Source: Staphylococcus debuckii (GTDB lineage: Bacteria; Bacillota; Bacilli; Staphylococcales; Staphylococcaceae). Taken from it: a stretch of DNA of 64,000 bases. Position 1 is the first letter of the stretch. Each line of letters opens with the position of its first letter. A program made the translations under genes and the position numbers. The stretch is from the NCBI RefSeq assembly GCF_003718735.1, contig NZ_CP033460.1, forward strand, positions 1,550,001 through 1,614,000, read 5' to 3'. Shown here in pieces: positions 19,877 to 30,610 of this stretch. Under the pieces are notes generated by a model, which had not been told where the DNA came from, did not search any database, and worked only from the letters and a program-made list of their open reading frames with translations.

Positions 19877-20602
19877 TTAATCACCTTTTGCAGTTTCTTT
19901 TTCCTTATACCCTAAATGCATCGCAGCTACCCCGCCAGTAAAACTTTTAACTTCAATGTCTTTAAATCCAGCAAGTTGGAATAGCGCTTTGAGCTCATCG
20001 CGATCTGGGAAGTTGAAAGCTGATTGTTGTAACCATTCGTATTCTTCTTTTGATTTCGCAAAAAGTTTTCCGAAAATAGGCATTACAAATTTGAAATAAA
20101 GTTGATAACCTTGTTTGAAAACTGGGATTGTAGGTTGGCTTGTTTCTAAACAAACTGCCATCCCGCCAGGTTTAAGTACACGGTTCATCTCTTTCAATGC
20201 AATAACGTAATCAGGGATATTACGTAAACCAAAGCCAATAGTAACGTAATCAAATTCATTATCGTCAAATGGCAAATTCATTGCATCGCCTTGGACAAGT
20301 TGAATATTAGACATGTTTTTCGTTTTTTCTTCACCGACTTTTAACATATTTTCACTGAAGTCCAAGCCGATGACTTCCCCTGAAGGTCCTACAGCCTTGC
20401 TTAATGCAATCGTCCAATCTGCAGTACCGCAGCATACATCTAGTGCTTTACTGCCTTTTTTGACTTGCATTGCTTTCATCACGCGTTTGCGCCAAACTTT
20501 ATGTTGCTCAAAACTGATAATGTTATTTAGTTTATCGTAGTTTGTAGATATATTCTGAAATACCGTATGAACTTTTTCTTTTTCTGCTTTATTTTTCGCC
20601 AT
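19877..20602 (-). CDS. menG: Demethylmenaquinone methyltransferase
   Basis: SAM-dependent methyltransferase of the UbiE/MenG family, catalysing the last step of menaquinone synthesis. SAM motif I is [11 protein letters not shown] (about residue 55), followed by GLDFSENML and [10 protein letters not shown] (about 120), the UbiE signature. Length 241 is normal. Lying between hepS and hepT, it completes a menaquinone side-chain and methylation operon; only one base separates it from hepS. Also named ubiE or gerCB in some annotations. Confidence 0.97.
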   Translation of the reverse strand: MAKNKAEKEKVHTVFQNISTNYDKLNNIISFEQHKVWRKRVMKAMQVKKGSKALDVCCGTADWTIALSKAVGPSGEVIGLDFSENMLKVGEEKTKNMSNIQLVQGDAMNLPFDDNEFDYVTIGFGLRNIPDYVIALKEMNRVLKPGGMAVCLETSQPTIPVFKQGYQLYFKFVMPIFGKLFAKSKEEYEWLQQSAFNFPDRDELKALFQLAGFKDIEVKSFTGGVAAMHLGYKEKETAKGD

Positions 20603-20603
20603 T

Positions 20604-21176
20604 TTAATTACCTCTACTTTGTTTGATATTGCAATTCATTTCTTCAAAAACTTGGTTCAGCTCTATCTCAGAATATCCTTTTAAATATGAAGGATGATGT
20701 TGTGCAGCATATGCAGTTAAGCGCTCTGTCACTTCATCGATTTCTGCATGCGGTTTAAAATGTTGAATTGTAATGATCGGAAATATAGTTTCAATATACA
20801 AAATTGCATTTTTCATTTCTTCTCTATCTAGCTTTTTATAATGCAATGAAGTTTTATATTCATTTACCTTTATAATAGCGCTGCTCATTGCTTCCAGATA
20901 AATTGAATCATTAATTTCGGCAGTAAGCGTATAAAAATGCGCACTAATCAAATCACCGATTAAAATCGCATTTTTCGACAAATTATTACCTGAAATGGAA
21001 TCGAGATGACTCATTGATGTATCTATCGCGAGGCATGCCAATTTTGCTTGAAACGGAATGTTTTGTTCATCAAGAACATGAGCCAATTGCTGGTTATATC
21101 GAACTGGTTCATGACGATGTATACCATTAAGTTTTTGTTGTATTTGGTTTTTTAATGTACTTAATGTTGAATCCAT
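20604..21176 (-). CDS. hepS: Heptaprenyl diphosphate synthase, component I
   Basis: Small regulatory subunit of the two-part heptaprenyl diphosphate synthase; it is poorly conserved and has no aspartate-rich catalytic motif. The recognisable signs are the size (190 residues), the helical character, the central [17 protein letters not shown] stretch, and the position at the head of the hepS-menG-hepT operon. The ATG at 21176 has an AGGTG stretch upstream. The gap to hup upstream holds the hup terminator. Confidence 0.9.
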   Translation of the reverse strand: MDSTLSTLKNQIQQKLNGIHRHEPVRYNQQLAHVLDEQNIPFQAKLACLAIDTSMSHLDSISGNNLSKNAILIGDLISAHFYTLTAEINDSIYLEAMSSAIIKVNEYKTSLHYKKLDREEMKNAILYIETIFPIITIQHFKPHAEIDEVTERLTAYAAQHHPSYLKGYSEIELNQVFEEMNCNIKQSRGN

Positions 21177-21343
21177 GTCTGCACCTCACGTTATTAATCA
21201 ATAATCATCTTAACATTATATATACAAAAATAAAATCACTTTTGTTCAACTGTAGAATATATTCAAATTTTCAGCGCTTTTTATGCACAATTATTCGTAC
21301 GTTACTTTAAGAATTTAAATGAGTATGTATTTTTAAATAGATA

Positions 21344-21378
21344 AAAAGAAAAGCCCCGAAAAAAAGGGCTTTTCTTTT
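21344..21378 (-). terminator. Terminator after hup
   Basis: Arms AAAAGAAAAGCCC and GGGCTTTTCTTTT around a 9-base A-rich loop, just past the hup stop codon. T-rich on the minus strand. Confidence 0.9.
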
Positions 21379-21392
21379 AAGTATTGAATTCA

Positions 21393-21665
21393 TTATTTAA
21401 CTGCATCTTTCAATGCTTTACCAGCTTTGAATGCAGGAACCTTGCTAGCTGGAATATCGATTTCTTTACCAGTTTGCGGGTTGCGACCTTTACGGGCAGC
21501 GCGTTCGCGTACTTCGAAGTTACCGAAACCAATCAATTGTACTTTTTCACCTTTAGATAATGAGTTTTGAATTGATTCGAATACAGCATCAACTGCTAAA
21601 CCAGCTTCTTTTTTTGTTAATTCAGCTTGTTCTGCAACAGCGTTAATTAAATCTGTTTTGTTCAT
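21393..21665 (-). CDS. hup: DNA-binding protein HU
   Basis: Abundant histone-like nucleoid protein that bends DNA as a dimer. The 90-residue length, [16 protein letters not shown] start and the beta-arm signature [21 protein letters not shown] are typical of Firmicute HU. AGGTGA with a GGGGAGG stretch precedes the ATG closely. It stands alone, with its own leader containing a perfect inverted repeat (21692-21713) and its own terminator. Confidence 0.98.
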   Translation of the reverse strand: MNKTDLINAVAEQAELTKKEAGLAVDAVFESIQNSLSKGEKVQLIGFGNFEVRERAARKGRNPQTGKEIDIPASKVPAFKAGKALKDAVK

Positions 21666-21691
21666 TATGAGTCACCTCCCCAAGGGTTTGG

Positions 21692-21713
21692 TAATGATAT
21701 TGTTATATCATTA
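21692..21713 (-). promoter_or_regulatory. Perfect inverted repeat in the hup leader/promoter
   Basis: Nine-base arms TAATGATAT and ATATCATTA around TGTT, 27 bases upstream of the hup start codon. The minus-strand left arm and loop contain a TATAAC that could be the -10 box (weak TTGTGT 19 bases before). It may be a protein-binding operator or a short mRNA hairpin; I cannot tell which. Confidence 0.55.
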
Positions 21714-21835
21714 TGCTATGACTTTAACACAAGGACTGTAGCTACCGCAATCATTTACAAGCGCAAAACCGCGATTTATAAGGATTTTTACCAGCCTGTG
21801 TGTAATTATACTATATATGGAAAATAATATATTTG

Positions 21836-22834
21836 TTATTCTGACTTTTTATCTCTGCCCATGAGCAATTTAAGGCTCTTATCTAATGGCACATTTTCGA
21901 ACAAGACACCATAAAGTGCCGAAGTAATAGGCATTTCAATATTTTTTTGTTTCGCTAAATGGTAGACAGATTCAGTTGTATAGAATCCTTCAGCAACCAT
22001 GCTCATTTCTGATAGCGCCTCGTCTACTGTTTTTCCTTGTCCTATTTTATACCCAAGTGTATAGTTTCTTGAATGGGTAGACGTACAAGTTACGATTAAG
22101 TCTCCAATACCGCCTAATCCTAAGAATGTCATTGGATCAGCGCCTAATTCTTCGCCTAAACGGCTGATTTCTGCTAATCCTCTTGTCATTAAGGCAGCTT
22201 TAGCATTATCTCCGAATCCCATACCAGCAACTATACCGCTTGCTACCGCGATAATATTTTTTAAAGCGCCTCCAAGTTCTACCCCTACTAAATCATCGTT
22301 AGTATAAACGCGTAAATAATCATTCATGAATAAATCTTGAATTTGTTTGCTTACTTTAGGGTCTGAAGAAGAAGCAGCTACTGTTGTCGGTTGTTGAATG
22401 ACTACTTCTTCAGCATGGCTAGGTCCAGATAATACACCGATACCGCCATTGTGTTCTGGAGAAAGTGAATCTTCAATCATTTCAGAAACGCGTTCGAAAG
22501 TGGAGTTTTCAATCCCTTTGGCAACATGGATAAATGTTTTTTTGCTGTCTAATTGTGCATCAATCTGTTGTACTACTTCTCTAATGGCTTTTGTTGGTAA
22601 AGCAATTAAGTAAGTATCTGAAAATTGAGTTGCTTCTTTAAGATTTTGAGTTGCTTTGATTGCTTTATCTAAATGTGCTTCATTCAAATAACGAGAATTT
22701 GTATGAAATTGATTGATTTCATCGATAGTTTGTTTATTTTTTCCCCACATTAAGACGTCGTGACCGTTTTGTGCCAGTACATTAGCAAGTGCAGTACCAA
22801 AACTGCCCGTACCGAATACAGCAACGTTACTCAT
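21836..22834 (-). CDS. gpsA: NAD(P)-dependent glycerol-3-phosphate dehydrogenase
   Basis: Reduces dihydroxyacetone phosphate to sn-glycerol-3-phosphate for phospholipid and teichoic acid synthesis. The N-terminal Rossmann motif is [12 protein letters not shown], with the substrate-binding [12 protein letters not shown] (about residue 190) and the GLAEISRLG and [10 protein letters not shown] segments of the C-terminal domain. Length 332 is normal. It follows der by 21 bases and ends without an obvious terminator in front of hup. der-gpsA-hup is the standard Firmicutes order. Confidence 0.97.
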   Translation of the reverse strand: MSNVAVFGTGSFGTALANVLAQNGHDVLMWGKNKQTIDEINQFHTNSRYLNEAHLDKAIKATQNLKEATQFSDTYLIALPTKAIREVVQQIDAQLDSKKTFIHVAKGIENSTFERVSEMIEDSLSPEHNGGIGVLSGPSHAEEVVIQQPTTVAASSSDPKVSKQIQDLFMNDYLRVYTNDDLVGVELGGALKNIIAVASGIVAGMGFGDNAKAALMTRGLAEISRLGEELGADPMTFLGLGGIGDLIVTCTSTHSRNYTLGYKIGQGKTVDEALSEMSMVAEGFYTTESVYHLAKQKNIEMPITSALYGVLFENVPLDKSLKLLMGRDKKSE

Positions 22835-22855
22835 AAAATCATCCTCTCAGTCTCT

Positions 22856-24166
22856 TTAATTTCTTTTTCTTGGAATAATATGGATCGGAGTTCCTTCGAA
22901 TCCGAATGCATCTCTGATTTGATTCTCTAAATAGCGTTTGTAAGAGAAGTGCATAAGTTCTGCATCATTCACAAATACCACGAATGTTGGCGGCTCAACT
23001 GCTACTTGGGTAGCATAAAAGACTTTTAGTCTTCGTCCTTTGTCAGTCGGAGTTGGATTCATAGAAATAGCATCCGTAATTACTTCGTTCAATGTTGAAC
23101 TTTGAACACGTTTTTTATGATTTTCGCTTGCTTCTTTAATTAATGGGAAGAGTGTACGCAAACGTTGTTTTTCTTTAGCAGATACAAAGGCAATTGGTGC
23201 ATAATCTAAAAATTGGAATTCTTGACGTATCTTATCTTCGAATTTCTTCATTGTTTTGCTGTCTTTATCTAAAGTATCCCACTTGTTGACTACTATAACG
23301 ATGGCTTTGCCCTCTTCATGTGCATAACCTGCTACACGTTTATCTTGCTCTATAATACCTTCTTCGGCATTCAAAACAACTAAAACTACGTTAGATCTTT
23401 CAATCGCTTTTAAAGCACGTAATACTGAATATTTTTCAGTGGCTTCATAAACTTTGCCTTTTTTTCTCATACCTGCAGTATCAATCAATACATAATCTTG
23501 ATCTTCATAAGAATATTCTGTATCGATGGCATCTCGTGTAGTGCCGGCAATATTTGAGACAATGACACGATCTTCTCCTAAGATTGCATTTACTAAGCTT
23601 GATTTACCAACATTTGGACGCCCGATAAGTGACAATCTGATAGTATCTTCATCATACGGGTCTTCTTCTTCGTCTTTGAAGTGCTTAGCAACTTCATCCA
23701 ATAGGTCACCTAGCCCTAGACCGTGCGATCCAGATATTGGGAATGGTTCTCCAAATCCTAAAGCATAAAAATCATAAATATCTGTACGCATTTCAGGATT
23801 ATCAACTTTATTCACAGCTAAGACAACAGGTTTGTTTGTCTTATATAGCATTTGGGCAATCATTTCGTCGGTCTGCGTCAAACCTTCTCTTTGATTCACC
23901 ATAAAAATTATTACATCAGCTTCATCAATAGCAATTTCAGCTTGAGCTCTGATCTGGGTTTGGAATGGTGCATCTGTTAATTCGATACCGCCTGTATCAA
24001 TAACATTAAAATCATGCGTCAACCATTCGCCGCTAGAATAAATTCGGTCTCTTGTTACACCAGGTGTATCCTCTACAATAGAGACACGCTCGCCGACAAT
24101 TCTATTGAAAATTGTTGATTTACCGACATTTGGGCGACCAACAATAGCTACAACAGGTTTAGTCAT
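22856..24166 (-). CDS. der: Double-GTPase ribosome assembly factor Der (EngA)
   Basis: Essential GTPase for maturation of the 50S subunit. It has two G domains in tandem, each with a GRPNVGKS P-loop (about residues 9 and 182), a DTPG/DTAG G3 motif and NKVD or NKWD G4 motifs (about 119 and 295), then a C-terminal KH-like domain from about 355. Length 436 matches staphylococcal Der. It sits between gpsA and the S1-domain gene, separated from the latter by a terminator. Confidence 0.98.
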   Translation of the reverse strand: MTKPVVAIVGRPNVGKSTIFNRIVGERVSIVEDTPGVTRDRIYSSGEWLTHDFNVIDTGGIELTDAPFQTQIRAQAEIAIDEADVIIFMVNQREGLTQTDEMIAQMLYKTNKPVVLAVNKVDNPEMRTDIYDFYALGFGEPFPISGSHGLGLGDLLDEVAKHFKDEEEDPYDEDTIRLSLIGRPNVGKSSLVNAILGEDRVIVSNIAGTTRDAIDTEYSYEDQDYVLIDTAGMRKKGKVYEATEKYSVLRALKAIERSNVVLVVLNAEEGIIEQDKRVAGYAHEEGKAIVIVVNKWDTLDKDSKTMKKFEDKIRQEFQFLDYAPIAFVSAKEKQRLRTLFPLIKEASENHKKRVQSSTLNEVITDAISMNPTPTDKGRRLKVFYATQVAVEPPTFVVFVNDAELMHFSYKRYLENQIRDAFGFEGTPIHIIPRKRN

Positions 24167-24248
24167 AAGCTAACTTCCTCTCTTTAATATATCTAACTAA
24201 TTTTATCACATGCGACATTTAAAGCAAAAGATTATTAAAAATAAAAAA

Positions 24249-24297
24249 GCCAAGACTGAGATGTGCAAAGTAAATATACACGATCTGCAGTCTTGGC
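24249..24297 (-). terminator. Terminator after the S1-domain gene
   Basis: Arms GCCAAGACTG and CAGTCTTGGC with a 29-base interior that can extend the stem, followed on the minus strand by TTTTTTATTTT. It closes the S1 gene and isolates der. Confidence 0.88.
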
Positions 24298-24318
24298 CTT
24301 ATATAGACGTATTAAATC

Positions 24319-25497
24319 TTAGAATTTAAGATTTTTCAATTTATCTCCAAACATTTCTCCTAATGTTGGATTATCATCGTCATCACTATTTTCGATATAA
24401 TCACGAGATTCGTCATCATCAATTTGAAGCACTTCTTCTTCAGGAACAGCAGCTTTAATTGATAAAGAAATACGTTCGCTTTCTTCATCGATACTTAATA
24501 CTTTAACAGTAACTTCTTGGTTAGGTTCAAGTACTTCACTAGGAGTACCGATGTGTTTGCGACTGATTTCAGAAATATGCACTAAGCCTTGTACACCTGC
24601 TGCAATTTCAACAAATGCACCGAAATCAGTTAAACGTACTACACGTCCTTCGATAATTGAATCTGCGTGGATTTCTCCTTTGATACTTTCAAATGGACTC
24701 GGTAACGTATCTTTAATAGAAAGTGAAATACGTTCAGAATCTTGTTCTACTGATTTCACTTTGACGTTGACTTTATCGCCTACAGATACGACATCTTCTG
24801 GTTTATCAACATGTTCATGAGAAAGTTCAGAAACATGGACCAAACCATCTACACCGCCGATATCTACAAAAGCACCAAAGTTAGTTAAACGTGCAATTGT
24901 ACCTTCAATTACATCTCCTTCTGATAAAGATGATAGTAATTCAGCTTTTTTAGCTTCGTTTCTTTCTTGTTCAACTGCTTTTCGGCTTAGGATGACGCGA
25001 TTATTTTCAGGATCAAGTTCTTCAACGCGTAATTCTAGCACTTGTCCATCAAAGCTTGAAAAGTCTTCAATGAAATCTGTAGAAATTAATGAAGCTGGAA
25101 CGAAACCTCTTTGTCCTACATCAACAACTAAGCCGCCTTTAACGACTTCAGTTACTTTTGCTTCTATAATTTCATTATTATCTTGTTTTTCTTGTAAATA
25201 TTCATAAGACTTCTCTTGTTCTAATTGACGAATAGAAAGGATATAAGCCCCTGATTCATTTTCTTCGTCAACTTCCACTTTAGTCACATACGCTTCTACT
25301 GCATCTCCTTCTTTCACCACTTCATTTGGGCTGTCAATATGATGCGTAGATAATTGACTAATTGGAACGATACCGCTAAATTTGCCACCGTCGACGTCAA
25401 CAATCACTTGTTTATCTTCGACTTTTTGGACTTGTCCAGAGATTTTATCTCCTTCTTTAATTTCATTAATCATTGATTCATTGAATTCTTCAGTCAT
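24319..25497 (-). CDS. rpsA: S1 RNA-binding domain protein (ribosomal S1-like, YpfD)
   Basis: RNA-binding protein of the bS1-like family with four S1 OB-fold repeats at about residues 15-85, 100-167, 188-257 and 273-343 (the repeats FVDIGGVDGLVHVSELS and FVEIAAGVQGLVHISEIS are the clearest), plus an acidic C-terminal tail (DDDESRDYIENSDDDD). Gram-positive versions are shorter than E. coli S1, and their role in translation is less clear. The ATG at 25497 is chosen because AAGGAGG lies 8 bases ahead; the longer start at 25518 overlaps that site. Monocistronic by terminator. Named rpsA in S. aureus; functional equivalence to E. coli S1 is not certain. Confidence 0.93.
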   Translation of the reverse strand: MTEEFNESMINEIKEGDKISGQVQKVEDKQVIVDVDGGKFSGIVPISQLSTHHIDSPNEVVKEGDAVEAYVTKVEVDEENESGAYILSIRQLEQEKSYEYLQEKQDNNEIIEAKVTEVVKGGLVVDVGQRGFVPASLISTDFIEDFSSFDGQVLELRVEELDPENNRVILSRKAVEQERNEAKKAELLSSLSEGDVIEGTIARLTNFGAFVDIGGVDGLVHVSELSHEHVDKPEDVVSVGDKVNVKVKSVEQDSERISLSIKDTLPSPFESIKGEIHADSIIEGRVVRLTDFGAFVEIAAGVQGLVHISEISRKHIGTPSEVLEPNQEVTVKVLSIDEESERISLSIKAAVPEEEVLQIDDDESRDYIENSDDDDNPTLGEMFGDKLKNLKF

Positions 25498-25718
25498 CTT
25501 GTATGCCTCCTTGTACACTACATAATTATAACATCTTACAAACTGACAGAATTGTCAAGAAATTTAACTCTATTCACTTTTATCGTAATAATTTCTTGCC
25601 TATCTGTTGGTAATAAATATATTTGGATGATGTACCCGTGTACATTTATTCTCTTTATTTATATACCACAAATATTTAGATTTAATAATAATTATGCCGA
25701 TTTTTGAAAAAAACTTGA

Positions 25719-26405
<687 letters not shown>

Positions 26406-26458
26406 TTATCTTATATATTTTATCATAAAAACGTATACAAAATATAGGAGCGTTGATT

Positions 26459-27433
26459 ATGAAAAAAATCTTAGTCATCCATACTGGCGGAACCATCAGT
26501 ATGTCTGAAGATGAAAGTAACAAAGTAATTGAAAATGAACAAAATCCAATCTCAAAACATCAAGATGTAATAAGCCGCTATGCTGATGTGACTGAGATTA
26601 ATCCAATAAATTTACCTTCACCGCATGTTGGAATTTCAGATGTTGTAAAATTGCGCGATATTATTGAAAAAGCAAGTCAAGATGGTAATTATGATGGATT
26701 CGTAATTACCCATGGCACAGATACTTTAGAGGAAACAGCTTATTTATTAGATCTGATAACAGAAACAAAACAACCGATTGTCATTACAGGCGCAATGCGC
26801 TCATCTAATGAAATCGGATCTGATGGATTATATAATTTTATTTCTGCATTACGTGTCGCTGCTGCGGATGAAGCAATCGATAAAGGTGTAATGGTTGTTT
26901 TTAACGATGAAATACATACGGCTAGAAACGTCACCAAGACTCATACCTCAAATACAAATACTTTCCAAAGTCCTAATCATGGCCCATTAGGTGTTTTAAC
27001 TAAAACAAGTGTCCAATTCCACCATCGTCCTTATCATCACAAAATTTTACATGAGGTCGATTCAGATTTATATGTGCCGATTGTAAAAGCCTATATGGAT
27101 ATGCGGAGTGATGTATTAAAATTTTATAGTGAGCAGAATGTGGATGGAATTGTAATTGAAGCGTTGGGGCAAGGTAATTTGCCTCCAAGTGCGTTAGATG
27201 GTCTAATGGCTTGTTTAGAAAAAGGAATACCGGTAATTCTAGTTTCACGTTCATTTAACGGTATTGTAGGACCGATATACGGTTACAATGGCGGAGGATA
27301 TGATTTAGAACAGCGCGGGGTTATTTTTTCAAATGGCTTGAATGGGCAAAAAGCACGTTTGAAGTTATTAGTGGCTATCAGTAATCATCTCAATGAGCAG
27401 CAATTAAAGTCTTATTTTGATGCACAAGTATAA
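26459..27433 (+). CDS. ansA: L-asparaginase
   Basis: Hydrolyses asparagine to aspartate and ammonia. The N-terminal Thr of the first catalytic motif is in VIHTGGTISM, and the second, HGTDTLEETA (about residue 84), carries the other threonine-Asp pair. The enzyme has about 324 residues and no signal peptide, so it is cytosolic. I take ATG 26459, which has AGGAG 8 bases ahead, rather than the TTG two codons earlier. Single plus-strand gene between divergent cmk and convergent ypdA; a hairpin follows. Confidence 0.95.
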   Translation: MKKILVIHTGGTISMSEDESNKVIENEQNPISKHQDVISRYADVTEINPINLPSPHVGISDVVKLRDIIEKASQDGNYDGFVITHGTDTLEETAYLLDLITETKQPIVITGAMRSSNEIGSDGLYNFISALRVAAADEAIDKGVMVVFNDEIHTARNVTKTHTSNTNTFQSPNHGPLGVLTKTSVQFHHRPYHHKILHEVDSDLYVPIVKAYMDMRSDVLKFYSEQNVDGIVIEALGQGNLPPSALDGLMACLEKGIPVILVSRSFNGIVGPIYGYNGGGYDLEQRGVIFSNGLNGQKARLKLLVAISNHLNEQQLKSYFDAQV

Positions 27434-27438
27434 AATGA

Positions 27439-27478
27439 AGCGGGAATGGAACAAATTAATGTTCCGCTCCCGCTTTTG
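27439..27478 (+). terminator. Hairpin after ansA (also repeat-like)
   Basis: Stem AGCGGGA..GGAAC pairing with GTTCCGCTCCCGCT, then TTTTGTT. Its GGGAGCGGAAC arm resembles the intergenic repeat arms at 58869 and 62226. Confidence 0.75.
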
Positions 27479-27492
27479 TTAAGAAGTTAAGA

Positions 27493-28479
27493 TTAAGATT
27501 CTAAAGGTGTTTGTTTTTTAGCTATAATATTTTGGGCAATAATACCCCCATGGAATTTTCCATTTTCAATAAAAATCGTATTAGCATCGTTACCTGCAGC
27601 AATTACTCCTGCAATATAACAATTCTCTACATTAGTTTCATATGTTTCTTTATCATAAACTGGAGCAGTTCCAAATTCATTAGTATGAATATCAATACCA
27701 ATATTTTGCAAGAAATCATAATCGGGATGATAGCCGATCATTGCAAATACGTAATCGTTCGGTATAGAGTATGTTTCGCCCTCTTGAATATATGTGATAC
27801 TGTCCTCGTCAATTTTTGTAACTTCTGCATTGAAGTGCATATCAATTTTTTCGTGACGTACTAGTGATTCAAAATTTGGCAAAATCCACGGTTTGATTGC
27901 TGCAGAATAATCTGAACCTCGATATAACACTGTGACATTAGCACCAGCTTTTTCTAATTCTAATGCAGCATCAACAGCAGAGTTCTTACCGCCGATAATT
28001 GCCACATTTTGGTCGAAATAAGGATGTGCTTCTTTAAAGTAATGGAAAACTTTAGGTAATTTTGCACCTTCTACTTCTAAATCATTATGTTGACCATAAT
28101 AACCAGTTGCTACTGTAAGAAATCTGCATTGATAAGTGTCTTTTGTAGTTGTAATTGTAAAGCGTTTACCAATTTTTTTAACTGTGAGGACCTCTTCAAA
28201 CGCATGTACATCAAGTTGATGATATTTTACAACTTCTCTATAATATACCAACGCTTGGTTTCTGCGTGGTTTATATTCTTCAACGATGAAAGGCACATCG
28301 CCGATACTCAATTTATCACTAGATGAGAAAAAGGTTTGATGGGTTGGATAATTATAAATTGCATCTACCACATTTCCTTTTTCAATAACTAGCGTTTCAA
28401 TTCCTTTTTTCTTCTGTTCAATAGCGGCGCTTAAACCACAAGGGCCGCCACCGATGATAATACTTTCGACTGTTTGCAT
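27493..28479 (-). CDS. ypdA: Bacillithiol disulfide reductase (YpdA family)
   Basis: Flavoprotein that uses NADPH to reduce bacillithiol disulfide, keeping the thiol pool reduced. The N-terminal FAD motif is IIGGGPCGLSAAIE (about residue 7); the cysteine in GPCG is the one implicated in catalysis in the characterised S. aureus enzyme. The second Rossmann fold is VAIIGGKNSAVDAALEL (about 165), and the C-terminal FAD contact is in YIAGVIAAGND. It lacks the CxxC pair of thioredoxin reductase, which distinguishes it. Length 328 is normal. With bshA and brxB it gives this window most of a bacillithiol redox system. Confidence 0.93.
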   Translation of the reverse strand: MQTVESIIIGGGPCGLSAAIEQKKKGIETLVIEKGNVVDAIYNYPTHQTFFSSSDKLSIGDVPFIVEEYKPRRNQALVYYREVVKYHQLDVHAFEEVLTVKKIGKRFTITTTKDTYQCRFLTVATGYYGQHNDLEVEGAKLPKVFHYFKEAHPYFDQNVAIIGGKNSAVDAALELEKAGANVTVLYRGSDYSAAIKPWILPNFESLVRHEKIDMHFNAEVTKIDEDSITYIQEGETYSIPNDYVFAMIGYHPDYDFLQNIGIDIHTNEFGTAPVYDKETYETNVENCYIAGVIAAGNDANTIFIENGKFHGGIIAQNIIAKKQTPLES

Positions 28480-28571
28480 CGTCTTGTCCTCCTTCGCTCA
28501 CCTATAATATTATATCAGTCATATTTGAATTTAAAAGAGTTTTACTTTAATTATTGATAAACATAAAAAAA

Positions 28572-28599
28572 CCAGTAACGAGGAAGTACTCGTTACTGG
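28572..28599 (-). terminator. Terminator after ebpS
   Basis: Arms CCAGTAACGAG and CTCGTTACTGG with a 6-base loop, followed on the minus strand by TTTTTTTATG. It also precedes ypdA's upstream region. Confidence 0.92.
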
Positions 28600-28611
28600 G
28601 ATAGAAATGTT

Positions 28612-30324
28612 TTATTGCGGAATAACAAGTTGTTGGCCATTAGAGATATTATTACTATTCAGGCCGTTAGCACGTTTGATTTTTTCAACGTTTTCTGGTG
28701 TACCTTCACCGTAATAGCGGATTGCAATGCGATAAAGATTTTCTTTGCCGTATACAGTGTGCGTTTGTCCGCCTTGTTGGTTTTGTCCCTGCTGATTATT
28801 TTGGTTAGATTGGCCATTTTGACCATTTTGTTGGTTTTGTCCTTGTTGATTTTGTTGATCTTGGTTATAACCATTTTGGCCGTTTTGACCATTTTGATCA
28901 TCATTGCCGTAACCATTAGCATTTGCAGAATCATTGGCAGCGTTGTTATTTGCATTATCATCATTTTGTTTATTCGTACTATCGTCTGATTCGGTAGCTT
29001 TGTCTGAATTTTTATCTTTGCTGTTTTTATCATCAGATTTCTTGCCTTTTTGAGCGTCTGATGATTTATCTTTGGCATCATCTTTCTTATTATCTTTAGA
29101 ATGATTAGCTACTTTATTGTCGTTGCCATCTTTGTGGTCGCCTTGATTCGTTAAAGCCATGCCGCCAAAAATAGCAATTGCTGCAATAATAATCAAGCCT
29201 AACAACAATGGTAATAATTTTTTCATTCCGCCTTTTCTCTTAGGTTCGTCATGGTTTCCATTATCTTCTGGACCATTTCCTCCGTTACCACCGTTGCCGC
29301 CATTACTGCCGCCGGATCCGTGAGCGCTTGCTGCTTTTGTAGCTGCAGCTCCGCCTGCCACGCCAGCTCCAGCTGCTGCCGCTTTACCTTTATTATGTTT
29401 CTTATCTTTTGTTTCTTCATTTTTGTTTTCTTTATGAGATTCAGTCGCTTTGCTTGCAGCAGCACCACCGGCAACACCAGCTCCAGCAGCGCCAGCTTTT
29501 TTAGCATTACTGTCTTTTTTGTCGTTTGGCTTTTCTGAATCTTTTTGTTTCTCATTGCGATTATCTTTGGTATCTTTGTGGTCTTTAGCAGCTTTGCCAG
29601 CCATCGCAGCTCCAGCGCCTACAGCTGCAGCACCAGCTGCTTTACCTGTATTATGCTTTTTCTCTTGATTATCTTTAGAAGCTGCTCGTTGTGGTTCATC
29701 GCCATTTTTATCAACTGATTTTTCGTGATTTGACTCTTCACTATGCTTTGAATCTTTCTTTGCAACGTTATTGTCTGCCACACTGCCTGCTCCAGTAGTT
29801 GCTGCTTGTTTTTCAGTAGGTTTATCTTTTTCTTTAGCTAACGGTTCTTCTTTATCACTTTGTCGACTACTATTGTCATATGATTTAGCGGAACGATCGT
29901 CTAAACTTCCTACTTCGCTTTTTTCATTTTTTTGAGCTGAGGATTTTTCTTTGTCTTCATGATTATCATGCAATTTTTTACCGATAATTCCTCCGCTGAC
30001 ACTTGCTGCAGCAGCCCCACCTGCTTTAGTTTTGTTGTCTTTTTTCTCAGCAGAATTATCTTTGTCTTCTACATCTTGTTTATCAGTATGTAGTTCTTCT
30101 TCATTTGATTGATGTTTTGCAGTTTCTCTTCTTCTGCGACGTCTGCGTTGAGAGCCCCTTGGCGGGAAATGAGTTGCTCCAGTTTTAGGTTCTTGGTTGT
30201 TTGTTTCATCATGCTCATTGGAATCAATCGGTGTATCAGAATTTTGCTGATTGTCATCATTGTGCGTTGGATCGATTGACTGACGATTACGTTCGAAATC
30301 ATCTTTAAAGTTGTTATTTGACAA
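28612..30324 (-). CDS. ebpS: Elastin-binding protein EbpS-like surface protein with LysM domain
   Basis: Staphylococcal cell-surface protein. The N-terminal [19 protein letters not shown] and [13 protein letters not shown] segments match S. aureus EbpS. The middle is a charged Lys/Asp/Asn-rich region with Ala/Gly-rich blocks ([57 protein letters not shown]) spaced about 55 residues apart. One hydrophobic segment, [22 protein letters not shown], is followed by a Gln/Asn-rich stretch and a C-terminal LysM domain ([18 protein letters not shown] to the C-terminal QQLVIPQ). About 570 residues, longer than the remembered 486 of S. aureus. Start is probably TTG 30324, 9 bases after AAAGG. Binding activity is inferred from the family. 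Confidence 0.92.
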   Translation of the reverse strand: MSNNNFKDDFERNRQSIDPTHNDDNQQNSDTPIDSNEHDETNNQEPKTGATHFPPRGSQRRRRRRRETAKHQSNEEELHTDKQDVEDKDNSAEKKDNKTKAGGAAAASVSGGIIGKKLHDNHEDKEKSSAQKNEKSEVGSLDDRSAKSYDNSSRQSDKEEPLAKEKDKPTEKQAATTGAGSVADNNVAKKDSKHSEESNHEKSVDKNGDEPQRAASKDNQEKKHNTGKAAGAAAVGAGAAMAGKAAKDHKDTKDNRNEKQKDSEKPNDKKDSNAKKAGAAGAGVAGGAAASKATESHKENKNEETKDKKHNKGKAAAAGAGVAGGAAATKAASAHGSGGSNGGNGGNGGNGPEDNGNHDEPKRKGGMKKLLPLLLGLIIIAAIAIFGGMALTNQGDHKDGNDNKVANHSKDNKKDDAKDKSSDAQKGKKSDDKNSKDKNSDKATESDDSTNKQNDDNANNNAANDSANANGYGNDDQNGQNGQNGYNQDQQNQQGQNQQNGQNGQSNQNNQQGQNQQGGQTHTVYGKENLYRIAIRYYGEGTPENVEKIKRANGLNSNNISNGQQLVIPQ

Positions 30325-30610
30325 CGCCATCATCCTTTCTCTGTAAATTAGTGATTAAATTTCATATGTAGTATCCATACCCCTCAATATGAAAGTTAAA
30401 AATTTAAATCTTAACACTATTATTATAACTTGCACGGATAGTCTTCGACAAATAAAAGATGTATATAAAATCGCACTTTTTCTTAATTTAAAGGACAATC
30501 CATCTTATTTATAATTTTAGTGTGTAGTAGAAAAGAAAGGATTTAAATTTGTTGATTAAGCATGTATTAACTACATTTCATCTACCATAACATGAAGTTT
30601 CATGAAAGTT
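30325..30610. other. Intergenic region upstream of ebpS / downstream of recQ
   Basis: About 290 bases, AT-rich, without an open reading frame. It contains the ebpS leader and, near 30590-30625, short inverted repeats (CATGAAGTTTCATG and AAAGTTTTAACTTT) close to the helicase stop codon. I do not see a T-run terminator or a convincing promoter. Confidence 0.5.

Noticed and set aside
28615..29538. Long plus-strand open frames opposite ebpS
   Set aside because: They are shadows of the Lys/Asn/Ala-rich ebpS repeats read in reverse; no ribosome-binding sites, and the proteins are Leu/Ile/Val runs with no homologue pattern.
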